Assembly (NCBI GenBank): GCA_026985835.1
Contig: JALSPS010000075.1
Span: forward strand, 1 to 8,885
Source: Candidatus Kaiserbacteria bacterium
GTDB lineage: Bacteria; Patescibacteriota; Minisyncoccia; Phycocordibacterales; UBA2100
Length of the DNA stretch: 8,885 bases
Reading direction: 5' to 3'
Shown: positions 1-6,679 of the stretch, one piece after another
Numbering within the stretch: the stretch's first letter is position 1
Layout: each line of letters starts with the position of its first letter
The notes under the pieces: model-generated
The model's input: the letters and a program-made list of their open reading frames with translations, nothing else
What the model was told of the DNA's origin: nothing
The model's database searches: none
Position numbers and translations under genes: made by a program

Positions 1-1808
1 GTAACCTCATTCTCTTTTTTATCAAACACGCGCGCCGCGACAGAATTATGAACATCCCCGCCTTGTTTAAAAATTTTTTGCAACTCTTTATCTCCGGAAA
101 TTATCGCCGCAAGACGCAGTTCAATTTGAGAATAATCAATTGAAACAAGCGTAAATCCGTCTGAAGCAATAAATGCATCTCTGACATTTTTACCCAACTC
201 GGTTCTGACCGGTATATTTTGCAAATTCGGGTTTTTACTACTTATCCTGCCTGTTGTTGTGCCTGTTTGTACAAATTCTGTATGCAACCTGTTTTTCTCA
301 TCAACCATTTTCGGCAAATTATCTATGTATGTGGAAAGGAGTTTTTGGAGTTCGCGATATTCAAAAATAAAATCAATAATTTTATGCTCCTCACGCAATT
401 TCTCAAGTTCGCTTTCTCTTGTGCTTCTTTTACCTCCGGCAGTCTTCCTTCCTGATTTTAAGCCAAGTTTGTCAAACAGCACCTCCGCCAATTGCCCTGG
501 AGAGCGGATATTAAATTCGGTTCCTGCAAGCTCGTATATTTTTTTACTCAAAATATCAAGTTCTTTGTGATATTTTTTGGAAAGTTTTTTTAAATAATCA
601 ATATCAAGCAAAATACCGGTTTTGTTCATTTTTTGAATAACAGGAATAAGGGGTTTTTCAATTTTTTCAAATACAAATTCAAGGCTTCTTTCTTTTATGA
701 GCTTCAATATAAACGCGCGCGCCTTTTCAAAATTATTTGTGCCGGTAAATTGCAAAACATCTTCAAGATTAGGGTCTGTTATATCGCTTTTTAAAAGCCA
801 AAGCGCCACAGCGGTTTCCTTAAAAATGATGCTGTCAACATTTGGTTCATTTTTATCACCAACGCTTTCAGTGTTTTGATTTTTTTTTGATAATTCGCTC
901 AATAAATTTTTAATCCTGGCGCCAATTGTCCGGAATTCAAGTTCCGCAAAAAGTTTTAGCGTATCGTCAATATGAATTGAATCTACCCACTCATTTTTCG
1001 GCATTTTAAATTCAATAGGCGCATCTGTTTTTATGGTTGCAAGCATTTTTGAGAAAAACGCCTCTTCTTGACCTCCTTTCAATAATTTTAATATCCTCGG
1101 TTTAAGGCCCGTACTCAAAATTTTATCCGGATCATTTTCTAAAACATCATATATATTTTCAATGGAACCAAAATTTGAAACAAGAGTTGTCGCTGTTTTT
1201 TCTCCTATTCCGGCAATACCGGGTATATTATCAGACGGATCCCCGCGCAATCCTTTAAAGTCCGGTAATAATTCCGGAACAAAACCAAATTTTTTAATTA
1301 CCGCACTCTCATCATATAAAACCGTTTCTCTAAGAGTGCGTTTAAATGTAAATACTTGCACCCTCTTGTCATCAACAAGTTGCAGTGTGTCCATATCACC
1401 TGAAGCAATGACAATATCAACATTTTGAAAATCATCTTTGGTTTTTTTGGCTATTGTGCCAAGTAAATCATCTGCCTCGTATCCTGCAAGTTCATAAATC
1501 GGAATTCCAAAAACTTTGAACAAATCCCTGCTGCGTTTTAATTGGGCAACAAGCTCCGGATCGGACTTTCTACGCGTACCTTTATACTCCTCATAAACCT
1601 TGTGCCTATGCGTGGGCGCCGGAAGATCAAAACAAGCAACACAATAGTCGGGTTTAAGTTCGCGCAATATATTTACAAGCATATTGGCAACACCAAAAAG
1701 CGCGCCTGTCGGCTCCCCACTTGAAGAATGAAAATCTGGTAACGCATGGTACGCGCGATGAATAATTGCATGTGCATCAAGTAAAACGAGTTTTTTCTTC
1801 TCTTCCAT
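1..1808 (-). CDS. polA: DNA polymerase I, N-terminal 602 residues (partial, runs off the window start)
   Basis: Translating the minus strand from the ATG at 1808-1806 gives 602 uninterrupted codons to the window edge. Residues 1-300 form a complete 5' nuclease (flap endonuclease) domain. Its metal-binding acids are visible: D11 (VLLDAHAIIHRAY), F60-D61, E111/D113/D114 (YEADD), D138/D140 (SGDMDTLQL) and D190/D193 (RGDPSDNIPG), the last followed by the helix-hairpin-helix GIAGIGEKTA. Polymerase-domain sequence starts near 379 (FEKIEKPLIPV). It includes TGRISSKNPNLQNIPVR (519-535) and motif A DYSQIELRLAA (558-568), whose D558 and E563 match the catalytic Asp and steric-gate Glu of the family. 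Motifs B and C would lie beyond the window. Only about 80 residues separate the two domains, against roughly 200 in E. coli Pol I, and no DxE exonuclease motif is seen, so proofreading is probably absent. The role is Okazaki fragment processing and repair synthesis in the cytoplasm. No Shine-Dalgarno precedes the start. Confidence 0.96.
   Translation of the reverse strand, partial: MEEKKKLVLLDAHAIIHRAYHALPDFHSSSGEPTGALFGVANMLVNILRELKPDYCVACFDLPAPTHRHKVYEEYKGTRRKSDPELVAQLKRSRDLFKVFGIPIYELAGYEADDLLGTIAKKTKDDFQNVDIVIASGDMDTLQLVDDKRVQVFTFKRTLRETVLYDESAVIKKFGFVPELLPDFKGLRGDPSDNIPGIAGIGEKTATTLVSNFGSIENIYDVLENDPDKILSTGLKPRILKLLKGGQEEAFFSKMLATIKTDAPIEFKMPKNEWVDSIHIDDTLKLFAELEFRTIGARIKNLLSELSKKNQNTESVGDKNEPNVDSIIFKETAVALWLLKSDITDPNLEDVLQFTGTNNFEKARAFILKLIKERSLEFVFEKIEKPLIPVIQKMNKTGILLDIDYLKKLSKKYHKELDILSKKIYELAGTEFNIRSPGQLAEVLFDKLGLKSGRKTAGGKRSTRESELEKLREEHKIIDFIFEYRELQKLLSTYIDNLPKMVDEKNRLHTEFVQTGTTTGRISSKNPNLQNIPVRTELGKNVRDAFIASDGFTLVSIDYSQIELRLAAIISGDKELQKIFKQGGDVHNSVAARVFDKKENEV
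880..888 (-). other. Nine-A homopolymer in the polA linker, possible slippage site
   Basis: On the coding (minus) strand nine consecutive A residues span codons S307 to N310, at the junction between the 5' nuclease domain and the shortened exonuclease remnant. One extra A would give a stop after about six more codons, yielding a product of about 313 residues that is essentially the 5' nuclease alone. This is only a sequence possibility; A-runs are common in AT-rich genes. Confidence 0.25.
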
Positions 1809-1814
1809 AAACTG

Positions 1815-1854
1815 ATTGTAGCACAAATTATATCCAATATGAGAAGCCGGTAAA
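1815..1854 (-). promoter_or_regulatory. polA promoter, leaderless layout with a possible second -10
   Basis: Reading the minus strand, TACAAT (1820-1815, 5/6 to the -10 consensus) lies exactly six bases (CAGTTT) before the polA ATG. CTCATA lies 17 bases upstream (1843-1838) as a weak -35. Initiation about seven bases after the -10 would start the transcript at the A of the ATG. A perfect TATAAT (1832-1827), with TTTACC (1854-1849) 16 bases upstream, could instead give a leader of about 11 bases. Neither arrangement leaves a Shine-Dalgarno. The TACAAT-N6-ATG spacing matches the pilB promoter in this window. Confidence 0.5.
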
Positions 1855-1871
1855 TATCCACATATGTATGA

Positions 1872-1880
1872 TGTTATAAA
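1872..1880 (+). promoter_or_regulatory. Candidate extended -10 promoter of the giant surface-protein gene
   Basis: TGTTATAAA is a TGn extension followed by TATAAA (5/6 to the -10 consensus). There is no convincing -35 at 16-18 bases upstream, which is tolerable for extended -10 promoters. Transcription would begin near 1887, giving a leader of about 40 bases that contains the palindrome at 1893-1905. TATCAT at 1894-1899 is an alternative -10 with an equally weak -35. Confidence 0.35.
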
Positions 1881-1892
1881 GAAATAAATGTA

Positions 1893-1905
1893 GTATCATT
1901 GATAC
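1893..1905. repeat. 13-bp perfect palindrome upstream of the giant gene
   Basis: GTATCA-T-TGATAC is a perfect 6-bp inverted repeat around one central base, 21 bases before the start codon at 1927. An offset second symmetry, AATGTA (1887-1892) facing TACATT (1903-1908), overlaps it. Its size and position between the likely promoter and the start codon fit a repressor operator. The one-base centre is too short for a stable RNA hairpin with the full stem. Confidence 0.4.
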
Positions 1906-1926
1906 ATTACTAAGCAATATATTTTT

Positions 1927-4900
1927 ATGAAATACTCTAATTTTAATTTTGGTTTTGTCGCGCAAACCATTTTGGGAGTTCTTGCGATTATCGCACTTTT
2001 CGGACTCGGAGCAAATATCGCAATAGAAAAAGACAAACAATTTGCCTCAACATATTCAACCTTTGATAAATATAGATACCTCGGAGAAGATCTAGCTCAA
2101 AAGTTATCCAGATGCGATATAAAACCGGAAAAGAATGCGACGGATAAAGCTATCAAAAAAATGTGTTTTACAAATGTATTGCTTTTTGCATATGAAAATG
2201 AGAAAGATATAAAAAAAATAAGAAAACTGTTTGCAAAAATGCAGAATAACTTACCTTCAAATGCTAAGTTATCAATCAAAAGCGCCCTTGATGCGGAAAA
2301 AGCGCTGGATTCAAACAATTTAACCGTCTTTATGTTGCGCGCAAAAGCATCGATAAATCAAATCAAAATTAAAAAAGGTTTATCTTGCTCACTCGCCTCT
2401 GATATTTTAAACAAAATTCTGACAAGATTAACAAGTAGTTTTAATAAATATATAGATGAGCAACAAAAGAATGTATTCTCCAGATTGCAAAATCCTTCTA
2501 ATACAACAAAACAAGCTCTTCAAGAGGCTTTTGCGCGTCGTAAAGCAGAGTGGAGTTCTCTTAACTCAAGCAACCCTAAAGATCCCGAGAGATTTTATAA
2601 TCTAAAATCCAAAGCTAGCCCTTACGGAGCCGTATTTACCCCCCAATATGTCTCACAATTTAAATTATTAAAAAGAGCAGTTGAATCAAAGATAAAATAT
2701 ATAAAAGGCAAAAAAGATGCAAAAGAATGTTTTGAGGTTGCTGACCAGTCAAACGAAAAAGAAGATGAGCTTGTAAGCACAATGTGCAAAAACCCGAAAA
2801 GTCCAATACCTCAGTTTTTGATTGACAATTGTTGTCCAGGAGCAAAATCATATAAAGCAGAATCCGGATACAGAGAAGGCCTAAAATGGTGCGAGGGTAA
2901 AAAAACCACAGAGCAATTATGCTCAGAATCCGGACTTAACACCATAGAGCAAGTCAAATGCAAAAGTAAATGCGACACATACAAACTAAAAGATAAGCCA
3001 TCATGGTGCCAAAAATTCTCATCTGCCTATGAGCAATATCCAAAAGAAGAAGAAAAGGATCCCCTAAAATACCTATCAACCGACCAAAAAAAAGACCTTT
3101 TAGGAGAATGTAATAATGAAACATACAGAAAATCTCATACATCAGGGTGTTATGCCGTATGTAATAATACATATTTACAGAAACCGTCCTGGTGTCATAA
3201 CTATTCAGAACAGATAAGGGATACAAAAGCATCAAAACTTAGAAAGGAAAAGGAGGCGCTGGCGAATTCTTGTGAAAATTTGCAATATAGATACAAATTT
3301 TCGGCACAATGTTTAAATATCTGCTCAGATACGACACTAGACACTCCTCCATGGTGCGAAGGTTTTCAAAAAATATTATCAAGGCAAGTCAATAAGGAGG
3401 TTAAAAAAATTGACATTGATCAAATTGATAAAATTCAAGAAAAAATTGACAAAGCAAAACAAGAACTAAGAAAGACAGAAAAGCAAGAAAATACAGACAA
3501 CAAAAAGAAAGAGATAGAAAAGCTTGAAACACAAAGAAGAAATGTTTTAAGACTGGCATATCAGAAACTGGGTTCAGAAAAAGAAGAATCTGCAATAGAG
3601 AAAAGATACAAATCCTGCGGAAACGATACCGAATGCAAGACAAGGATTGCAAAACTCCAACTTGCGCAATATGACGATGAGTTAAGTGATTATGAAAAAG
3701 CGCGCGCAGACTATGAAAGAAAGCTAAAAAAATATAATAACTGCTGGATTTTATGCGGACCAAAACCCGAAGAACCGAAAAAACCAAAAAAACCGAAACA
3801 CTACGAAGAAAAGCTTGGGTTTACTAACCCTGGTAAAGTGTGGGATTGGGCAGAGCCTGGACCAACAAAGGTTGAAGACCGACTTAAAAAAATCCAAAAC
3901 AATTTAAATAAAATTAATTTCCCAATTGATCAAGATTTGCATAATTGGAATGCCCCTGAAGAAGTGAAGATGGCGGTTTCAGTATTAAGATATGAGAGAC
4001 AAGAAGCAAAAAAAGAATTGCAAAAAGCGATGCAAGAATATGCTGATTTGCCGCGTTATGAAAAATGGTGGGGCATTCGCTCAAAAAGGGCCATCGCATT
4101 AAAGAATAAAATAGACGCATTAAAGAATAAAATATCATTTAAAGAAAAATCAATCATCTATTTTACTGACAGTCATGATTCCTATTCACCAATTAAAAAG
4201 CGCGATGCTAAACTATACATCTCAGGAGATAAGGAAAAAAGATCATTTGCTGAATCCAATTTTGCTCAAGGTGACATTAATGCAATCACTCCAGCTTCCA
4301 CCCTTGAGGATACAGCATCATTTTTCTCGGGTGGCAAATTGCTTACCTTTGCCGGAAAAAAACTTTTATCACCTGTTGTAAAAGTTTCGAAAACGCTACT
4401 TGGCGCCGGCACAAAAACTGCTACAGAAGGAGCTGAAAAAATTGTATCCAGAGCTGTGAGAGCAAATCGTATCTCAGTTAAAGCACCAAGACCAAAACTT
4501 GAAGTAGAAAGGCCAGCGTTAAGACAGCCTACCCGAATTATAGAACAACCGGCCCCACCAAAACCACTTGGCTATGGGGGTGATTCAAAAGTAATAAAAA
4601 CCACAGAAACAAGCGCGAGGCCTGGTGCTTCATTAACCCAGCTAAGTACAGAAAGTGGATCAAAAAACTCAGCGGAAACCGCACAGATGATTGTTAGCGG
4701 AAAACGACCGAGCGAGTTACCCGCAGTAATGAAAAAAACAAATAATACTGTGCCTAAACAAAATTTATGGCAAAGGGTAAAAAACTGGTTTGGTAAGAGT
4801 AAAAAACCAGCAGAAGAAATAGCGCAGGAGGTAGCACAAAAATCAGTAACCGATAAATTAGCTAGCTCACAAAAACCAGGTATTATAAGAAAAGCTGCCA

Positions 4901-6636
4901 GCAGTATCAAAAAGACTGCCCCGAAAATAAAGCAAGTTGCCAAAAAAGCCCTTATAGGACGAAAAAAGAATGGCATAAGTATTAGAAAAACGGCAATTAA
5001 AACCGGCGTTATCGGTAGTGGGATGTATTTTGCTTATAATAAAGCAAAGAATACCGTATCCGACTGGTTTGGAATTGGGACTGGCTCTAATAAATCAGGA
5101 AGTATAAATTTAACCACCGAACAAAAATCTCCAGCCCCTCCTCCTGTACGAAATCCAGAGCAGGATCCAACGCGCAAGGGCCCAAAGTCTCCTCCCAGTA
5201 AAAATCCTCAAGCCACTCCTCTGCCTCCACAGAACCATCTGCCAAATAAAAATCCCAAAACCCCTCCTCCTCCAAACACATTAGGTTGTTCCGCGGGGAA
5301 ATATCCGGTTCGCTCAAATGGCATTGTTAAATGTATGACATCCGCAGAATTTCAAATGATGTTACGTGCGAGGATGCAAAAAGCGCTTACCGACCAACAA
5401 AGGAAAATGCAAGAGGCTCTTCAAAAACAACAAACTGCTTACGAGAAGAAAAAAGCTGAAATTCTAAAAAAACTCAAGCAACAAGAAGCCGAAACCGCAA
5501 GACGCCTGGCTATGCAAAGACGCCTGGCTATGCAAAGAGCAAATCAAGCGCAAATGCAACAAGCGCTCGCGCAAAGACAAGCCGCTCAGCGTCAAGAAAG
5601 GCGAATTTACGAGCCAAAGTGCGCTATAACCGCCGATTTAAAAGAAGCAACCATTAAAACACCAATTAAAATAAAGTGGTCGGCATCTCCGGGAATTGCA
5701 ATAAAAAATATAGATATAAAATACTCAATTGGAAGTGGCACAAAAACCTTGAGTAAAGTACCAAAAGAAGACTCTGTAATTCTGCGCCCTGCCAAGCCTG
5801 GTAAATACAGAGCATCAATACTTGTAAGCGGTTATGTGGGGAAAAGCTGTAAAGACTCGGTTGAGTTTACAGTTAATCCTGAAAAAACAGAAAATGCAAC
5901 AACAACTAATCAAACAGTTCATACAAATAACCAGCCACAAGAACCAGACACCGAACAAAATTACTCATGGTTTAGCTCAGGTAAGCAAACATCCTTGACC
6001 GACACCTTACCGCCTCTTGCTAAAATAAGCCTTGTCCCAAACCCCGTTTATGTTGGTGGTCAATCACGCATAAATTGGCAAGGTAACGGTAAATGCATTC
6101 TCTCAGGATATGGATTAAACAGCCTTGAAATGGAGGGTACCGGAAATGTTTCAACGGCAATAACCCCTATATTTACCAAGCCTGGAATTTATACATATAC
6201 TTTGTCTTGTGTTGGAGCGCGAGCAGATGCAAAGCTTGTAGTTCTTAATAAGGCTGTACTCTCTCAGGCCCCAAAAACTCCGACTCCAAAAATAAATGAA
6301 TATTCAAATGTAACTTCTAAGACAACTATCACAAATCCTCCAACGCGTATGCAGTGTCCGGTATTTAGACAATATCTAAAGGTTGGTTCAAAAGGACCTG
6401 AGGTGAAAAAAATTGAAGCATTTCTTGCCGAGCAAGCCTGCTTTGCCGGAACCCCAGATTCTGTATTTGACCTTGAAACAGAACAAGCGGTAAGATGTTT
6501 CCAAGCAAAGTATGTGGATCAGATATTAAAGTATTGGAAGCTTTCAACTCCGACTGGATATTGGTATAAAACAACAAGAAGCTATGCAAATCGCTTGAAA
6601 GGCTGTAATGACCCGACATTCAATCCTCAATGGTAA
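1927..6636 (+). CDS. Giant anchored multidomain Cys-rich surface protein with Ig-like and peptidoglycan-binding C-terminus (1569 aa, unnamed)
   Basis: I do not recognise this protein as a whole. Visible parts in order: one membrane segment (about 10-33, TILGVLAIIALFGLG) with no lipobox, so a signal anchor or signal peptide; a Lys-rich helical region to about 265; a Cys-rich block (268-477) with three C-x12-C-x3-C-x10/11-C repeats; coiled coil (about 490-605) with Cys pairs 564/570 and 606/610; a KPKKPKKPK tract; a second charged helical region (about 640-745); a cationic Gly/Ala-rich region with weakly hydrophobic stretches (about 797-1058); a proline-rich hinge (1068-1117); a small C1121/C1136 loop; Gln-rich coiled coil (1138-1228); Ig-like segments at about 1229-1318 and 1362-1441 (C1390, C1428); and a peptidoglycan-binding module (1477-1569: LKVGSKGPEVKKIEAFL, then TGYWYKTTR). 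The many paired cysteines suggest an oxidising, extracytoplasmic site. Placement in the envelope is inferred; no enzyme motif was found. No Shine-Dalgarno is seen, and the next Met in frame is far downstream, which supports this start. Confidence 0.9.
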   Translation: MKYSNFNFGFVAQTILGVLAIIALFGLGANIAIEKDKQFASTYSTFDKYRYLGEDLAQKLSRCDIKPEKNATDKAIKKMCFTNVLLFAYENEKDIKKIRKLFAKMQNNLPSNAKLSIKSALDAEKALDSNNLTVFMLRAKASINQIKIKKGLSCSLASDILNKILTRLTSSFNKYIDEQQKNVFSRLQNPSNTTKQALQEAFARRKAEWSSLNSSNPKDPERFYNLKSKASPYGAVFTPQYVSQFKLLKRAVESKIKYIKGKKDAKECFEVADQSNEKEDELVSTMCKNPKSPIPQFLIDNCCPGAKSYKAESGYREGLKWCEGKKTTEQLCSESGLNTIEQVKCKSKCDTYKLKDKPSWCQKFSSAYEQYPKEEEKDPLKYLSTDQKKDLLGECNNETYRKSHTSGCYAVCNNTYLQKPSWCHNYSEQIRDTKASKLRKEKEALANSCENLQYRYKFSAQCLNICSDTTLDTPPWCEGFQKILSRQVNKEVKKIDIDQIDKIQEKIDKAKQELRKTEKQENTDNKKKEIEKLETQRRNVLRLAYQKLGSEKEESAIEKRYKSCGNDTECKTRIAKLQLAQYDDELSDYEKARADYERKLKKYNNCWILCGPKPEEPKKPKKPKHYEEKLGFTNPGKVWDWAEPGPTKVEDRLKKIQNNLNKINFPIDQDLHNWNAPEEVKMAVSVLRYERQEAKKELQKAMQEYADLPRYEKWWGIRSKRAIALKNKIDALKNKISFKEKSIIYFTDSHDSYSPIKKRDAKLYISGDKEKRSFAESNFAQGDINAITPASTLEDTASFFSGGKLLTFAGKKLLSPVVKVSKTLLGAGTKTATEGAEKIVSRAVRANRISVKAPRPKLEVERPALRQPTRIIEQPAPPKPLGYGGDSKVIKTTETSARPGASLTQLSTESGSKNSAETAQMIVSGKRPSELPAVMKKTNNTVPKQNLWQRVKNWFGKSKKPAEEIAQEVAQKSVTDKLASSQKPGIIRKAASSIKKTAPKIKQVAKKALIGRKKNGISIRKTAIKTGVIGSGMYFAYNKAKNTVSDWFGIGTGSNKSGSINLTTEQKSPAPPPVRNPEQDPTRKGPKSPPSKNPQATPLPPQNHLPNKNPKTPPPPNTLGCSAGKYPVRSNGIVKCMTSAEFQMMLRARMQKALTDQQRKMQEALQKQQTAYEKKKAEILKKLKQQEAETARRLAMQRRLAMQRANQAQMQQALAQRQAAQRQERRIYEPKCAITADLKEATIKTPIKIKWSASPGIAIKNIDIKYSIGSGTKTLSKVPKEDSVILRPAKPGKYRASILVSGYVGKSCKDSVEFTVNPEKTENATTTNQTVHTNNQPQEPDTEQNYSWFSSGKQTSLTDTLPPLAKISLVPNPVYVGGQSRINWQGNGKCILSGYGLNSLEMEGTGNVSTAITPIFTKPGIYTYTLSCVGARADAKLVVLNKAVLSQAPKTPTPKINEYSNVTSKTTITNPPTRMQCPVFRQYLKVGSKGPEVKKIEAFLAEQACFAGTPDSVFDLETEQAVRCFQAKYVDQILKYWKLSTPTGYWYKTTRSYANRLKGCNDPTFNPQW
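2920..3357 (+). repeat. Three protein-level cysteine repeats inside the giant protein
   Basis: Cysteines fall at 332/345/349/361, 395/408/412/423 and 449/462/466/477. Each set follows C-x12-C-x3-C-x10/11-C and ends in KPSWC, KPSWC or PPWC. Repeat starts are 63 and 54 residues apart, with charged helical spacers between them. The DNA has diverged, so this is a structural repeat and not a recent duplication. A looser unit lies before it (C287, C302-C303, LKWC at 319-322). The even number of Cys per unit suits two disulfides or one tetra-Cys metal site. Confidence 0.75.
4096..4134 (+). repeat. 21-bp tandem duplication in the giant gene (ALKNKID / ALKNKIS)
   Basis: A 21-base unit starting GCATTAAAGAATAAAATA occurs at 4096-4116. 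Its first 18 bases recur perfectly at 4117-4134, still in frame. It encodes ALKNKID followed by ALKNKIS (residues 724-737) and extends a charged helix by one heptad. Confidence 0.8.
5500..5538 (+). repeat. 18-bp perfect tandem duplication in the giant gene (RRLAMQ x2)
   Basis: AGACGCCTGGCTATGCAA occurs twice head to tail (5500-5517, 5518-5535), and the first three bases recur at 5536-5538. It encodes RRLAMQ-RRLAMQ (residues 1192-1203) in the Gln-rich coiled coil. The perfect identity points to a recent in-frame slippage duplication. Confidence 0.9.
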
Positions 6637-6650
6637 GATGTTTATTAACC

Positions 6651-6679
6651 CCCCCGGAAAGGCGAAGCCTTTCCGGGGG
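6651..6679. terminator. Strong hairpin terminator shared by convergent genes
   Basis: CCCCCGGAAAGGC (6651-6663) pairs perfectly with GCCTTTCCGGGGG (6667-6679) around a GAA loop: a 13-bp GC-rich stem. AA before the two extra C's and TT after the stem may add pairs. On the plus strand it is followed by TTATTTATTTA, a moderate U-tract, 14 bases after the giant gene's stop. On the minus strand it starts immediately after the tsaE stop codon, followed by the weaker TTAATAAA. It very likely ends transcription in both directions. Confidence 0.85.

Noticed and set aside
259..570. Plus-strand open frame of 103 codons opposite polA
   Set aside because: The minus strand encodes conserved PolA sequence here (SPGQLAEVLFDKLGL and the region after it), so the plus frame is a shadow.
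1899..1925. TTGATA as a -35 for the giant gene
   Set aside because: The only -10-like sequence at usable spacing (TATTTT, 1920-1925) would place the transcript start after the ATG, and no later start codon is near.
1933..1975. Prepilin-like signal (FG then FVAQTILGVLAIIALF) at the N-terminus of the giant protein
   Set aside because: After the Gly-Phe the +5 position is Thr, not the Glu expected in pilins, and a 1569-residue prepilin would be exceptional. A plain signal anchor explains it. The resemblance remains mildly suggestive with pilB nearby.
3401..3787. Antisense open frame of 128 codons inside the giant gene
   Set aside because: It is the reverse of the Lys/Glu-rich coiled coil, giving a Leu/Phe-rich nonsense-like composition, with no ribosome binding site and no recognisable domain. 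The 134-codon antisense frame at 4572-4976 was rejected for the same reason.
3769..3801. KPKKPKKPK tract as a nucleotide repeat
   Set aside because: It is a short Lys-Pro linker with imperfect 9-base periodicity, common in wall-spanning proteins, and nothing more can be read from it.
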